The notes under the pieces: model-generated | What the model was told of the DNA's origin: nothing | The model's database searches: none | What the model saw: only the letters and a program-made list of their open reading frames with translations | Assembly (NCBI GenBank): GCA_048266425.1 | Contig: JBLWZN010000001.1 | Coordinates: 1-64,000, forward strand | Source of the DNA: Cerina sp048266425 | GTDB taxonomy: Bacteria; Bacteroidota; Bacteroidia; Flavobacteriales; Flavobacteriaceae | DNA length: 64,000 bases | Direction of reading: 5' to 3' | Position numbers and translations under genes: made by a program | Part shown: piece by piece, positions 26,038-34,930 of the stretch | How positions within the stretch are numbered: position 1 is the first letter of the stretch | How the letters are laid out: each line of letters begins with the position of its first letter

Positions 26038-28797
26038 ATGAACAAAATCGTTCCCGTCCTTATATTGTCCCTATTTTCTGTTTATTTCTCCAATGCACAA
26101 GAGTTTCATATTAAGGGCAATATAGTCGATAGCGATACCAAGGCCCCCCTGGATGCGGCTACCTTATATGCCGAATCCGTAAATGACAGTACCATGATTT
26201 CCTATACCATTACGGAGCCCAACGGAGCTTTTGAACTGGAGGGAAAGACCCATTTGAAGGAAATGCGGCTCAATTTTTCTTACAATGGATACAAGCCCTT
26301 GGTCATGAAAGTGGCGCTTAAATCTATTATAGATCTGGGAACCGTGCAAATGGAGGAAATGGCAGAGCAACTTGAAGGTGTCCAGGTCGTTGCCGAAAGG
26401 GCGCCGTTGACCATAAAAAAAGACACCTTGGAGTTTAATGCAGACTCCTTTAAAACCCGTCCAGATGCCACGGTAGAAGACGTGCTTAAGAAATTACCGG
26501 GGGTAGATGTAGATACCAATGGCAAGATTACCGTAAACGGAAAGGAAGTAGATAAGGTGTTGGTTAACGGTCAGGTATTTTTTAGTAACGATCCTACGGT
26601 GGCTACTAAAAGCTTGCCAAAGGACGTAATAAGCAAAATACAGATCATGGACACCAAGACCAAGACCCAGGAATATACCGGACAGGAGGGCGATGGCGAT
26701 AATAAGACCATCAACCTAACGATCAAGGAGGATAAGAACAAAGGTTACTTGGGAAGGGCATCCGCTGGGTATGGTACGGATGATCGCTACCAAGCAAACG
26801 GATTGTTGAATTACTTTAAGGATAAGGAACGCATCAGTTTTATTGCTACCGCAAACAACATCAATAATGCCGGCTTTTCCTTTGATGAGGTTTATGATAT
26901 GGTAGGAAATACCCGGGGAGGCTATAATTTTGCCAGTCAAGCCGGTCTCTTCAATGGGTACGGTAACGGCATTACCACCTCCTCCACCTTGGGCGCCAGT
27001 TATGCCAATAAAGAAAAGGACCAATATGAGGTAAATGGAAATTACTTTTTCTCCTATAGCGATTCCTACAACAATCAAAAGACAACACGGGAAAATATTT
27101 TGCCGGATAGTAAGTATTACACCGAGTCCATCTCTAATTTTAACGGGTCTACCAACTCCAACATGGGTTCTGCTGGTCTGGAATTCGATATCGATAAAAC
27201 GTTGAGGATCAATTTGGAACCTTATATGAACATAAGCCGTACGAATTCAACGAACTTAAATAACACGGTTTCCACCGATGAGAACGGAGAGAAAATAAAT
27301 AGCAATGCGAATTTATCCGTAGACGATGGTATGCAGCGTAATTTTTCCAACCGATTTGGCATCATAAAAAAACTGGATACCGTTGGAAAATTTGTCCGCC
27401 TTGGGTTTAACAACAGAAATATTAAAAATAATACGGTTTCCCAGTTAAATTCCAAAAGGAATATTTACGGGGATGACCCCAGTGAGGAAAATTTAGATCA
27501 GCAGACCTTGGTCGACAATAATAATGACAACTACGAACTGGAAGCAGCGTATAGGCAACCTTTGGGCAATAAATTGTTTTTGGATGTTGAATATTCATAT
27601 GATCACAATCAACGTTCCAATTCGCGTTCGGTTTATGATTATGACGAGAATACCGATGACTATACGCTCTTTAACGAACTACTCAGTTCTGATTTTGATT
27701 TTACGGATATTCAACAAACACCTTCCCTGTCCATTAGAAAGGATGGTAAGGAGTTTCGGTATGGGGTTACCGCGGGCTATACCTTTACGAATCTTCACAA
27801 TCAGGATTATATAAAGGATATTGGCTTTGCAAAAAAATATGAAAATTTGCTCTTTGATTTGTATACCCGCTATAACATAGGTAAGAATAAACGATTGCGT
27901 TTAAATTATAACAGCAACCTCAATGTTCCATCGGTTAGCCAGATGCAGCCCGTGCCAAACGTGAACAACCCATTGAATATCATTATAGGTAATCCCAATC
28001 TAAAACCGGCAGTTTCGCACAGATTGCGTTTTAATTACAGTGATTACAACTGGAAGGAACGTACTGGCATGTATGTGTATTTGGGAGTAACCATGGATGA
28101 GAACCGGGTCTCGCAGGTGACCGTAACGGATGAGGACTTTATAAAAAGGACCACCTTTACCAATGTTAACGGAAATTATGACGGGTATGGGGGATTCGGG
28201 TATTCCATGCAAATTAAAAAGGACAGCACATTTACAGCCAAATTTAATTTTAGACCTTCCATGAATTTCGGGAAAAATATTGGGTTTACGAACGGGGTGC
28301 AGTTGGAAGCAACCAGTATTGAAGTGTCCCCTAGCGTTTCTTTCACCTTTAATTTTGGGGAATGGATGGAATTGGAGCCCAGATACACCATATCCTTTAA
28401 CAATACCAAATACAATTTGGAAGATAGGGAGAAGGTAAAGTACGTTGCCCATAACGCCACTTTGAGGTTTACTACCTATTGGCCGGAAAATGTGATTTTC
28501 GGCAATGATATTACGTATCAGTATAACGGCGACGTAAGTCCAGGTTTTGATAAGGATGCGCTTTTTTGGAATGCCAGTCTCGGCTATCAGATGCTGAAAA
28601 AAAACGGTACCTTAAAAGTTAGTGCTTATGATTTATTGAACCAAAACAACAATACGCGTAGGACTACAGGGCAAGATTTTATCCAAGATTTCCAAGGTAC
28701 GGTGCTCAATCGATATTTTATGTTGAGTTTTTCTTATAAGTTCGACCAATTTGGGGGTAAAAAACCTGGAGGTAACGGGGGAAGGTATAGAGGGTAA
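26038..28797 (+). CDS. TonB-receptor-like outer-membrane beta-barrel protein
   Basis: Protein of 919 residues with a signal peptide ending near YFSNAQ. The mature protein starts with a CarboxypepD_reg-like domain (FHIKGNIVDSDTKAPLDAAT), followed by a plug-like segment DVLKKLPGVDVDTNGKITVN, and then a long aromatic- and Asn-rich beta-barrel. This is the PF14905-type OMP family related to SusC but without a clear TonB box. It ends GGKKPGGNGGRYRG. It is probably an outer-membrane receptor or channel; the ligand is unknown. There is no SusD-like partner next to it, which argues against a canonical polysaccharide locus. Confidence 0.85.
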   Translation: MNKIVPVLILSLFSVYFSNAQEFHIKGNIVDSDTKAPLDAATLYAESVNDSTMISYTITEPNGAFELEGKTHLKEMRLNFSYNGYKPLVMKVALKSIIDLGTVQMEEMAEQLEGVQVVAERAPLTIKKDTLEFNADSFKTRPDATVEDVLKKLPGVDVDTNGKITVNGKEVDKVLVNGQVFFSNDPTVATKSLPKDVISKIQIMDTKTKTQEYTGQEGDGDNKTINLTIKEDKNKGYLGRASAGYGTDDRYQANGLLNYFKDKERISFIATANNINNAGFSFDEVYDMVGNTRGGYNFASQAGLFNGYGNGITTSSTLGASYANKEKDQYEVNGNYFFSYSDSYNNQKTTRENILPDSKYYTESISNFNGSTNSNMGSAGLEFDIDKTLRINLEPYMNISRTNSTNLNNTVSTDENGEKINSNANLSVDDGMQRNFSNRFGIIKKLDTVGKFVRLGFNNRNIKNNTVSQLNSKRNIYGDDPSEENLDQQTLVDNNNDNYELEAAYRQPLGNKLFLDVEYSYDHNQRSNSRSVYDYDENTDDYTLFNELLSSDFDFTDIQQTPSLSIRKDGKEFRYGVTAGYTFTNLHNQDYIKDIGFAKKYENLLFDLYTRYNIGKNKRLRLNYNSNLNVPSVSQMQPVPNVNNPLNIIIGNPNLKPAVSHRLRFNYSDYNWKERTGMYVYLGVTMDENRVSQVTVTDEDFIKRTTFTNVNGNYDGYGGFGYSMQIKKDSTFTAKFNFRPSMNFGKNIGFTNGVQLEATSIEVSPSVSFTFNFGEWMELEPRYTISFNNTKYNLEDREKVKYVAHNATLRFTTYWPENVIFGNDITYQYNGDVSPGFDKDALFWNASLGYQMLKKNGTLKVSAYDLLNQNNNTRRTTGQDFIQDFQGTVLNRYFMLSFSYKFDQFGGKKPGGNGGRYRG

Positions 28798-28828
28798 TGT
28801 TATAGGAAACCCCGATTCTGGATTAATC

Positions 28829-28846
28829 AGGCATATTCAGGAGTAG
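28829..28846. repeat. Left terminal inverted repeat of the IS
   Basis: AGGCATATTCAGGAGTAG, matching the right end at 16 of 18 positions, and preceded by the target copy AATC. Confidence 0.8.
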
Positions 28847-28877
28847 GTCGATTTTTATTAAATTCTGGACAGAACGG

Positions 28878-28909
28878 ATCCTGGGATTTCCATATTCCCG
28901 GGATTTTTT
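28878..28909 (+). terminator. Plus-strand terminator in the left IS end
   Basis: Nine-base stem ATCCTGGGA (28878-28886) and TCCCGGGAT (28896-28904) with one G-U pair, nine-base loop and six T. It would stop transcription entering the IS from the receptor gene, antisense to the transposase. Confidence 0.7.
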
Positions 28910-29017
28910 ATGATTTGGTAGCTGCAAGAAGGTTTCTGGTAGTCCTTGGGTGGTTTCCGCACTGATTTTTTGGGGTCGGGACATGCCTTTCCCATCGGCC
29001 TTTCAGATCGTCGCCGT

Positions 29018-30376
29018 CTAAGCTGCTTTTTCCAGTGCCGTGGCAGCCATCCGCCTGCCGATCTCCAGGGCGTTGCCCGTATGGATGCCGAAGAATATCC
29101 ATAGGACCTCGGTGGGCTTGGTTCGTGCCCTTATCCTTTTCAGGTGGTAGTGTTCCTTGTCCTTGCCAAAACTGCCCTCCAGCCTGCTGGCCCGTTCCTT
29201 GGTGATGGCGCCCGCCAATTTGATCCGTTGTTTTTCGTGCTTGCCGGCCCTGCCCTTTCTCTTGAAATCGGTCCTGATACCGTATTTGGTGGCGAACTTC
29301 CGGTTCTTGTTGGTGGCATAGATGGCATCGGCTCCCACCAATCTCGTTCTGGTCCTGGTAAGTCGCTGGGCCTTGAAGACCGTGTCCTGGAAACGGTTGC
29401 CCTCGTGGAAGGCATCGAAGCCAAGATGTTCCAAAAAACTGATCCCGTCGATCTGGAACTTGTGGGCCTTGGCCCCGAACTCCACCGGCTTTATTTCCTT
29501 GCCCCTTACGATGGGCCTGATGTAGGGCCTGTCCATGCTCACGATACGGTCCTTCGGTTTTTTGCCATGGTGGAAATATCCGTGCTGTTGGGCGAGCACC
29601 TTCTTGGCCGTCACCCTTCGCCGATATTGGTCCTTGGTCATCGCTACCGCGTGCCGCGCCTCCAACCGGTCAACCTCGCCGCCGAGTTTACCGAGCAACA
29701 GGAGCAGGCCCCGGGTCAGCGCCCTTCTCTTCTTTTTGGTCTTCCTCCTCATCTTGCTATAGGACACGTAGCGCTTTTTCCATTTAAGGTATTTGCTACG
29801 GGGCAGCGTCTCCCCCGTCTCTTTGCAGATGTCCTTCATCAGGGAGTGGAGCCAGTCCACCGACTCCCATAAAAGCTTTACGTTGGTGGGGTGCCGTAGA
29901 TGGCTCTCGTAACAGGTGGCGTCCATGGTAATGGAGCCCTTGTCCTTCATACAGGGGGACCAATGTCCGTAGAAGGCCTGTTGTACCCTGTCCATGTCCA
30001 GTTTCCTGGCCAGCTCGCAGCGGACCTCGCTGATAATCTTGAAATTGTCCAGCCGGTCGGCACCCAGATAGATATCGCAGAAAAACTGCCAGTCCAGGTT
30101 CCCGTTCAGCTGTTCCATAAGTTTGCGGTCCGAGAATCCGGAATAGTTCTTAAGGAACATAAGGGCCAGTTTGCCCTTGGCCGAGAAGATGGACCTAGGG
30201 CCCTTTTTGGGCTCCCCCAGTTTGAAGGCCGTTACCAGTTCGTCCCACGGGACGGCGATGTAGATCTTGCCCAGGTCGCCCTCGAGAAACCGTGCATAAA
30301 AGGCATCGAACTGTTCGGTCTGGGAAGAAAATGTAAAGCTGTGCTGAAATCCGGATAATCTTCGTACTTTGGTCAT
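29018..30376 (-). CDS. DDE transposase (IS5/IS1182 type)
   Basis: About 452 residues from the ATG at 30376 (MTKVRRLSGF); the frame continues to a TTG at 30391. The N-terminal part (about 30-110) resembles the InsH N-terminal domain PF05598. The catalytic DDE acids are best placed in TMDATCYES (first Asp), GADAIYATN (second Asp) and ASRLEGSFGKDKEHY (Glu). A basic region around residues 195-220 probably binds DNA. The gene is intact, so the element may still be mobile. Its high GC content differs from the flanking genes, a sign of recent arrival. Confidence 0.9.
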   Translation of the reverse strand: MTKVRRLSGFQHSFTFSSQTEQFDAFYARFLEGDLGKIYIAVPWDELVTAFKLGEPKKGPRSIFSAKGKLALMFLKNYSGFSDRKLMEQLNGNLDWQFFCDIYLGADRLDNFKIISEVRCELARKLDMDRVQQAFYGHWSPCMKDKGSITMDATCYESHLRHPTNVKLLWESVDWLHSLMKDICKETGETLPRSKYLKWKKRYVSYSKMRRKTKKKRRALTRGLLLLLGKLGGEVDRLEARHAVAMTKDQYRRRVTAKKVLAQQHGYFHHGKKPKDRIVSMDRPYIRPIVRGKEIKPVEFGAKAHKFQIDGISFLEHLGFDAFHEGNRFQDTVFKAQRLTRTRTRLVGADAIYATNKNRKFATKYGIRTDFKRKGRAGKHEKQRIKLAGAITKERASRLEGSFGKDKEHYHLKRIRARTKPTEVLWIFFGIHTGNALEIGRRMAATALEKAA

Positions 30377-30389
30377 GGTATTTAAGATC

Positions 30390-30431
30390 AAAACCCCGTT
30401 TTTCGAGCTGAAGACTCATTTTCGGGGTTTT
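30390..30431 (-). promoter_or_regulatory. Hairpin in the transposase leader
   Basis: AAAACCCCG (30390-30398) pairs with CGGGGTTTT (30423-30431), 14 bases upstream of the transposase ATG. On the minus strand it ends in four T. It may stop or fold incoming transcripts from the M28 peptidase gene and so limit transposase expression, as known for some IS elements; this is inference. Confidence 0.5.
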
Positions 30432-30479
30432 ATTATACCTAAATATACGGATTAATTACTTGATTTACAAGTGATTATG

Positions 30480-30497
30480 CTACTTCTGAATGTGCCT
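30480..30497. repeat. Right terminal inverted repeat of the IS
   Basis: Reads CTACTTCTGAATGTGCCT on the plus strand, the inverted counterpart of the left end, and is followed by the target copy AATC. Confidence 0.8.
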
Positions 30498-30541
30498 AAT
30501 CAAATAACGGATTGCCCAAATTCAAAACGACCGAGGTGCAA

Positions 30542-32767
30542 TCATTGATCATTAGAGATGGCCGCTAAATAATTGGCAAGCCTGTCGATTACCTCCGCAT
30601 TGATATTTATCTGCTGCTGCGCTTCCTGCCAATTGCGTTGTTCGATCGCTTCACGGATTCCCGGCATTGTTTTTACCCCATAGCCGGTATAAAATCCTGG
30701 CGCATAGATGGTATGCTTATACCAATCACGACGGGGCAATCCCTCTTTATTCAAAAGTTGTTGTTCGGCCCTGTATAAGGATTGATTAAAACTTGGATTC
30801 GCCTTTTTGTCGCTAATATTTTTTTGATAGGCTATCTGTAAACTATCGGCATCCCTTTTTAAATTGGCAAGCGCATTTTGTAGGGGTGAAAAATCCAGAA
30901 AGGGCACCTCTGATTTCGCCTTGGGCACCATTAAATTTTTGGCTGGATCCTGGGCTAGTTGGTAAGCATTGGTAGCGATAAGCTCATTTTCCAATTGGGT
31001 CGATTTCCTGGAGTCGTTCAAAAGCTTTTCCAGTTCGTCTGCATATCCATTAATGGTTTTGTACAAATGGGAAAAGTCAAACGGTAGCACATCGGCATTG
31101 GCCAGTCTCAAAACAGCCCTGCCGGCGGTTTGTGCCAAGGTAACCTCGTATTTTAATCCGGGATCTTTAAAAGTGGTAAAATGATGGTATGTATCGTATA
31201 TGGAATGGTATTCGCCCCCATTTCCTTCGCCCCCGAAACCAAGGTTCAAAGCCGGAATACCCGCATGTTGGATGAAGGCCGAATAATCGGATCCCGAACC
31301 CATGGCGCCCAATTTTAAACTAGTCTCGTTCATTTTATCCTCCTTGGTCGATGTATTATCCGCAAAAATTGCGCTGGCAGCTCTTTTTCGATCAAAAATG
31401 CTCACATTGGTCTGGGGATCTATTACCGTTTTGGCAATCCCATCCATCAAAGGTTCCAAGGCGTGGGACCCCTGAGCATACAAAAAACCACGCTCGTTGT
31501 TGTCGGAATTAATGTAGACCACTGCCTTTTGTTGCAATTCTTTTTGGTGCGTTTCCAACCATTCCGTAGAGCCGAGGAGCCCAGGTTCTTCCCCATCCCA
31601 AGAACAATAAACCAGGGTGCGATCTGGTTTCCATCCGGTCTTTAGAAGATTTCCTATAGATTTGGCCTCTTCCAGCATAGCGGAAAGGCCACTAATCGGA
31701 TCAGCGGCACCGTTTACCCATGCATCTTGATGATTGCCTCGAATTATCCATTCATCCGGATATTTTGATCCTTTTATTTTGGCAATAACATTGTAACAGG
31801 GTACAATATCCCAGTTAAATTCTACTCTTAAGCGCACCTTGGTCTTCCCAGGGCCAATGTGGTAGGCAAAGGGAAGTCCACCTTGCCAGCCATTGGGTAC
31901 AACGGGACCTTCAAGAGCTTTTAGCAATGGGGTCGCATCGTGGTAGCTGATGGGCAAAACGGGAATTTTCAAAAGGTTGGGAGCTTCGTTTCGATCATAT
32001 CTTTTGGCATCTTTTGTAGCGCCAATCCCAGGGGTCAACGGATCACCGGGATAAATCACCATATCCATTACGGAACCACGCTGTACCCCATATTCGTTTT
32101 TAAAGGCGCCTTTTGGGTAGACATCGCCCTCAAAATAGCCATCGTCCATGGGGTCGCTGTATATAATGCAGCCAATGGCCCCATGTTCTTGGGCCACTTT
32201 GGGTTTGGTTCCCCGCCAGCTATGGCCATATTTGGCGATCACGATCTTGCCTTTGACATCAATACCCATTTTATCCAACTCCTTATAATCGTCAGGGAGG
32301 CCGTAGTTTACGAATACCAGTTCCCCAGATACATCCCCGTCCGCGCTGTAGGCGTTGTAGGTGGGCAATTGTCCTTTTTGACCGCTGTCTGGATCTTCGG
32401 ATATCCTGGGCTCCTTTAAAATGGCTTTATATGAAGTGGGGGATGTCATCTCCAGCACCCTTGTTTTTGGAGTAGGAAAAAGAACGTGGGAGATCACAAT
32501 TTCTGCATCCCATCCCCATTTTTTGTATAATCCCAAAATGTATTCGGCATTGGCCTTACTTCCCGGTGAGCTCAAATGATGTGGTTTGGAAGAAAGAAAT
32601 TTTAAGTTTTCGTCAATACTTTCAATATTCAAATTTTTGTCAAATGCGGTCTCTAATTGCAGTTGTTGCTCGATATTCTCCTGAAAAAAGCCGGTAATAT
32701 TTTGATCTTGGGCCGTGGAAAATTGAAATATAAGGATGAATATAAAAGGGAAAATCGGGTTTTTCAT
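30542..32767 (-). CDS. M28 family metallopeptidase (glutamate carboxypeptidase II-like)
   Basis: Exported protein of 741 residues with a signal peptide ending at FSTAQ. Domains in order are a PA domain (about 130-310), the M28 zinc peptidase (about 330-570) and a C-terminal TFR-type dimerisation region. Zinc ligands are visible in RGNHQDAWVNGAADP (His, Asp), WDGEEPGLLGS (Glu, Glu) and YINSDNN (Asp), with a late His in GGEYHSIYDT. It likely removes acidic or other C-terminal residues from peptides in the periplasm. No gene partner is evident; the IS lies downstream. Confidence 0.9.
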   Translation of the reverse strand: MKNPIFPFIFILIFQFSTAQDQNITGFFQENIEQQLQLETAFDKNLNIESIDENLKFLSSKPHHLSSPGSKANAEYILGLYKKWGWDAEIVISHVLFPTPKTRVLEMTSPTSYKAILKEPRISEDPDSGQKGQLPTYNAYSADGDVSGELVFVNYGLPDDYKELDKMGIDVKGKIVIAKYGHSWRGTKPKVAQEHGAIGCIIYSDPMDDGYFEGDVYPKGAFKNEYGVQRGSVMDMVIYPGDPLTPGIGATKDAKRYDRNEAPNLLKIPVLPISYHDATPLLKALEGPVVPNGWQGGLPFAYHIGPGKTKVRLRVEFNWDIVPCYNVIAKIKGSKYPDEWIIRGNHQDAWVNGAADPISGLSAMLEEAKSIGNLLKTGWKPDRTLVYCSWDGEEPGLLGSTEWLETHQKELQQKAVVYINSDNNERGFLYAQGSHALEPLMDGIAKTVIDPQTNVSIFDRKRAASAIFADNTSTKEDKMNETSLKLGAMGSGSDYSAFIQHAGIPALNLGFGGEGNGGEYHSIYDTYHHFTTFKDPGLKYEVTLAQTAGRAVLRLANADVLPFDFSHLYKTINGYADELEKLLNDSRKSTQLENELIATNAYQLAQDPAKNLMVPKAKSEVPFLDFSPLQNALANLKRDADSLQIAYQKNISDKKANPSFNQSLYRAEQQLLNKEGLPRRDWYKHTIYAPGFYTGYGVKTMPGIREAIEQRNWQEAQQQININAEVIDRLANYLAAISNDQ

Positions 32768-33139
32768 TTTGGAGAGGGGGTTTTTGGCGGTTTTGAGGAT
32801 TACAAAGTACGAAATTTTAGGAAGCTTTTAGAAATGAAATATTTTGGTGTATGATAAAGCCCCGTTTTTTAAATAACCATATTTTAATTTTCTGTCCTGT
32901 ATGGCTAGTCTCCCCCAGCCCCTCACAAGGAGGGGAGTCGATCCCGCAATCATGGTCGACTTTATTCCAACGAATTCAAGTTCCCTCCCCTTGCAGGGAG
33001 GGTTAGGGCGGGGTCAGATGTGCAATTGGTTAATTTTGTATCAAAAAATATTCTTCTTGTGCTTGGTCAATTTGCCTAAAAAGTGTGTGTGATTATTTCG
33101 ATTCAACGACAAAGGATAATTTATCGACTTGGCCCTGGA
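32768..33139. repeat. Gene-free spacer with MITE-like repeat
   Basis: The 372-base spacer carries no gene. At 32908-33015 lies an element with C-rich and G-rich ends (CTCCCCCAGCCCC to TTAGGGCGGGGTC) and two inner hairpins around GGAGGGGA and CCCTCCCCTTGCAGGGAGG. It resembles the elements at 20799 and 45339. A short palindrome GTCGA...GTCGAC lies in its middle. The remainder shows nothing recognisable. Confidence 0.55.
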
Positions 33140-33754
33140 CTACACCCCTACCTTAAAATATTGCGAATTGAGTTCGTCTATATATTTCAATAGTTCTTCC
33201 CTGCCCAAACCATTGGAAGACGAGGTGACAAAATATGGCGGGGCTTCCAGCCATATGCCGTCGAGCAGATGTTGCAGGTAGGTTTCAACTTGGCTCTCCA
33301 AGACTTTGGGTTTTATTTTGTCCGCTTTGGTAAAGATTATGCAGAAAGGAATGCCGTTCCCACCCATCCATTCCATAAATTCCAAATCGACCTTTTGTGG
33401 TTCATGACGAATATCGATCAGGACAAAGGCACATACAAGTTGCTGTCTTTGAAGAAAATAATCGGTAATGTATTTTTGAAAGGTCTTTTTGTCCCGCTTG
33501 GATACACGGGCATAGCCATAGCCTGGTAAATCTACCAAAAACCAGTTTTCGTTGATCTTAAAATGATTGATGAGCTGTGTTTTTCCAGGCCTACCGGATG
33601 TTTTGGCCAAACCCTTTCTCTGGGTTAACATATTGATCAACGAAGATTTGCCCACGTTAGATCTTCCAATAAAGGCATATTCTGGCAATGGCTCGTTTGG
33701 GCAACGATCTACCTTGGAATTACTAATGACAAAGTCGGCCGATTTTATCTTCAT
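33140..33754 (-). CDS. engB: Ribosome biogenesis GTPase EngB (YihA/YsxC)
   Basis: GTPase of 204 residues, the usual size for EngB. G1 is GRSNVGKSSLIN, G2 lies around TSGRPGKTQ, G3 is VDLPGYGYARV and G4 is FTKADK. EngB assists assembly of the large ribosomal subunit in the cytoplasm. It lies downstream of an alpha/beta hydrolase gene, with a tandem heptamer array in the spacer between them. The call is secure. Confidence 0.96.
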   Translation of the reverse strand: MKIKSADFVISNSKVDRCPNEPLPEYAFIGRSNVGKSSLINMLTQRKGLAKTSGRPGKTQLINHFKINENWFLVDLPGYGYARVSKRDKKTFQKYITDYFLQRQQLVCAFVLIDIRHEPQKVDLEFMEWMGGNGIPFCIIFTKADKIKPKVLESQVETYLQHLLDGIWLEAPPYFVTSSSNGLGREELLKYIDELNSQYFKVGV

Positions 33755-33820
33755 AGGAGGTGGATTTGTAGTGAGAAAAATGAAAACAGGTAAAAAAATA
33801 AAGGACGCTATTGTTATTTT

Positions 33821-33848
33821 AACCCTTAACCCTTAACCCTTAACCCTT
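33821..33848. repeat. Tandem heptamer AACCCTT x4
   Basis: Four exact copies of AACCCTT followed by decayed related text (GAACCCGGAACCC). It lies in the 148-base spacer between the engB and hydrolase genes. Confidence 0.75.
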
Positions 33849-33902
33849 GAACCCGGAACCCTGAAGTCTATTTTCCCTGCCCTATTTTCTGTGCTCTTGG
33901 AA

Positions 33903-34667
33903 CTATAGTTTACGCTTCTCCAACCAAGCTGCGAGAATTGTATTGAATTCTTCCGGGTGCTCCATCATTGGGGCATGGCCACATTTAGCGATCCAGAACA
34001 GATCGGAATCGGGCAATAATTCATGAAATTCAACGGCAACGTTGGGTGGGGTGACGGCATCGTCCCTGCCCCAAATAATGCAGGTAGGGGTGTGCATGTG
34101 GGGAAGTTCCTTGGACATATTGTGCCGTATGGCACTCTTGGCAATGGCCAGGGTCTTTACAAGTTTAATTCTATCGTTTACCGTGGCAAATACCTCGTCT
34201 ACGATTTCTTTGGTTGCCACCGCAGGGTCGTAGAAAACATTTTGTGCTTTCTTTTTGATAAACTCATAATCCCCGCGCTTGGGATATCCATCGCCCATGG
34301 CGCTTTCATACAATCCAGAACTACCTGTGATTACAAGAGCCTTGACCTTGGCGGGGTATAACTTGGTGTACAGCAGACCAATATGTCCTCCAAGGGAATT
34401 TCCCAAGAGGATTACGTTGTCCAGGCCTTTAAACTGAATAAATCGCTCCACAAACTTGGCAAAGCTTTTTACGTTGGTCTTTAACAATGGCATATCGTAG
34501 ATAGGAAGCTCAGGTACCAGCACCCTATAGCCCTTTTTGGGGAATTGATCCATAACACCGCGAAAATTGCTCAATCCTCCCATGAGACCGTGTAATATAA
34601 TAATAGGAGTACCTTCTCCAATTTCCATATACCGGTATCTTCCCTCTTTAATAATTTTTTCCTGCAT
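33903..34667 (-). CDS. Alpha/beta hydrolase
   Basis: Protein of 254 residues. The oxyanion-hole HGLMGG motif is at the N-terminus, the nucleophile elbow is GNSLGG (Ser), an Asp lies in GRDDAVTPP and the catalytic His in KCGHAPMMEHPEEF. This is the fold of many esterases, dienelactone- and meta-cleavage-product hydrolases; the substrate cannot be read from the sequence. A strong promoter precedes it. It is divergent from the division cluster. Confidence 0.87.
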   Translation of the reverse strand: MQEKIIKEGRYRYMEIGEGTPIIILHGLMGGLSNFRGVMDQFPKKGYRVLVPELPIYDMPLLKTNVKSFAKFVERFIQFKGLDNVILLGNSLGGHIGLLYTKLYPAKVKALVITGSSGLYESAMGDGYPKRGDYEFIKKKAQNVFYDPAVATKEIVDEVFATVNDRIKLVKTLAIAKSAIRHNMSKELPHMHTPTCIIWGRDDAVTPPNVAVEFHELLPDSDLFWIAKCGHAPMMEHPEEFNTILAAWLEKRKL

Positions 34668-34692
34668 TAAAGTTGCTTCTGGTCTTGGTTGG

Positions 34693-34720
34693 CAAATATA
34701 GGTATTTCCATAAAATACAA
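34693..34720 (-). promoter_or_regulatory. Promoter of the alpha/beta hydrolase gene
   Basis: Minus strand: TTG at 34720-34718, 17 bases, TATATTTG at 34700-34693, an exact Bacteroidota-type promoter 26 bases before the start codon. Confidence 0.75.
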
Positions 34721-34858
34721 CTGCATTTCATTCAAAGGGATTAATTCTGGAGTTCAATATTTTTAGTTGGTCCCAAGTATTTTCCAAAACTGCGGTTTTG
34801 TGTTTTCTGCCAGATCAATACCCCTTTTTGACCAAAAAAACAACAATTTATCAACAAA

Positions 34859-34885
34859 GTGGTAAATTGTGGTAAATTGTGGTAA
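34859..34885 (+). promoter_or_regulatory. MraZ-box tandem repeats
   Basis: Three copies of GTGGTAA at 34859, 34869 and 34879, exactly 10 bases apart, the first in the context AAAGTGGTAAAT. This spacing and sequence fit the MraZ operator known from other bacteria. The boxes lie just before the -7 box of the division cluster, so MraZ probably represses its own operon. Confidence 0.75.
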
Positions 34886-34894
34886 TAATTTATA

Positions 34895-34902
34895 TATATT
34901 TG
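34895..34902 (+). promoter_or_regulatory. -7 element of the mraZ promoter
   Basis: TATATTTG matches TAnnTTTG. The nearest TTG (34877-34879) is only 15 bases away and lies within the MraZ boxes, so the -33 contact may be weak or overlap the operator. Confidence 0.55.
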
Positions 34903-34930
34903 AGTTGTAATAGAAAAACCAGCCATTTAG

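Larger units (their letters stand above)
28829..30497 (-). mobile_element. Complete insertion sequence (IS5/IS1182-type, 1669 bp)
   Basis: The element is bounded by 18-bp inverted repeats that agree at 16 positions: AGGCATATTCAGGAGTAG on the left and, read inward, AGGCACATTCAGAAGTAG on the right. It is flanked by a 4-bp direct repeat AATC (28825-28828 and 30498-30501), the expected target duplication. A single transposase gene fills most of it. Base composition is clearly more GC-rich than the neighbouring genes. It sits in an intergenic spacer and interrupts no visible gene. Confidence 0.85.

Noticed and set aside
26038..28797. Receptor gene considered as part of a polysaccharide utilisation locus
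   Set aside because: No SusD-like gene or linked glycosidase is adjacent; only a distant GH113-like gene with its own context is near.
29144..29872. Plus-strand frame of 242 residues opposite the transposase gene
   Set aside because: It is antisense to a complete DDE transposase, has no recognisable domain, and its openness follows from the GC-rich codon use of the sense gene.
32657..33092. Two short plus-strand frames before engB
   Set aside because: They cover the signal peptide region of the M28 gene and the MITE-like repeat, and show no domain.
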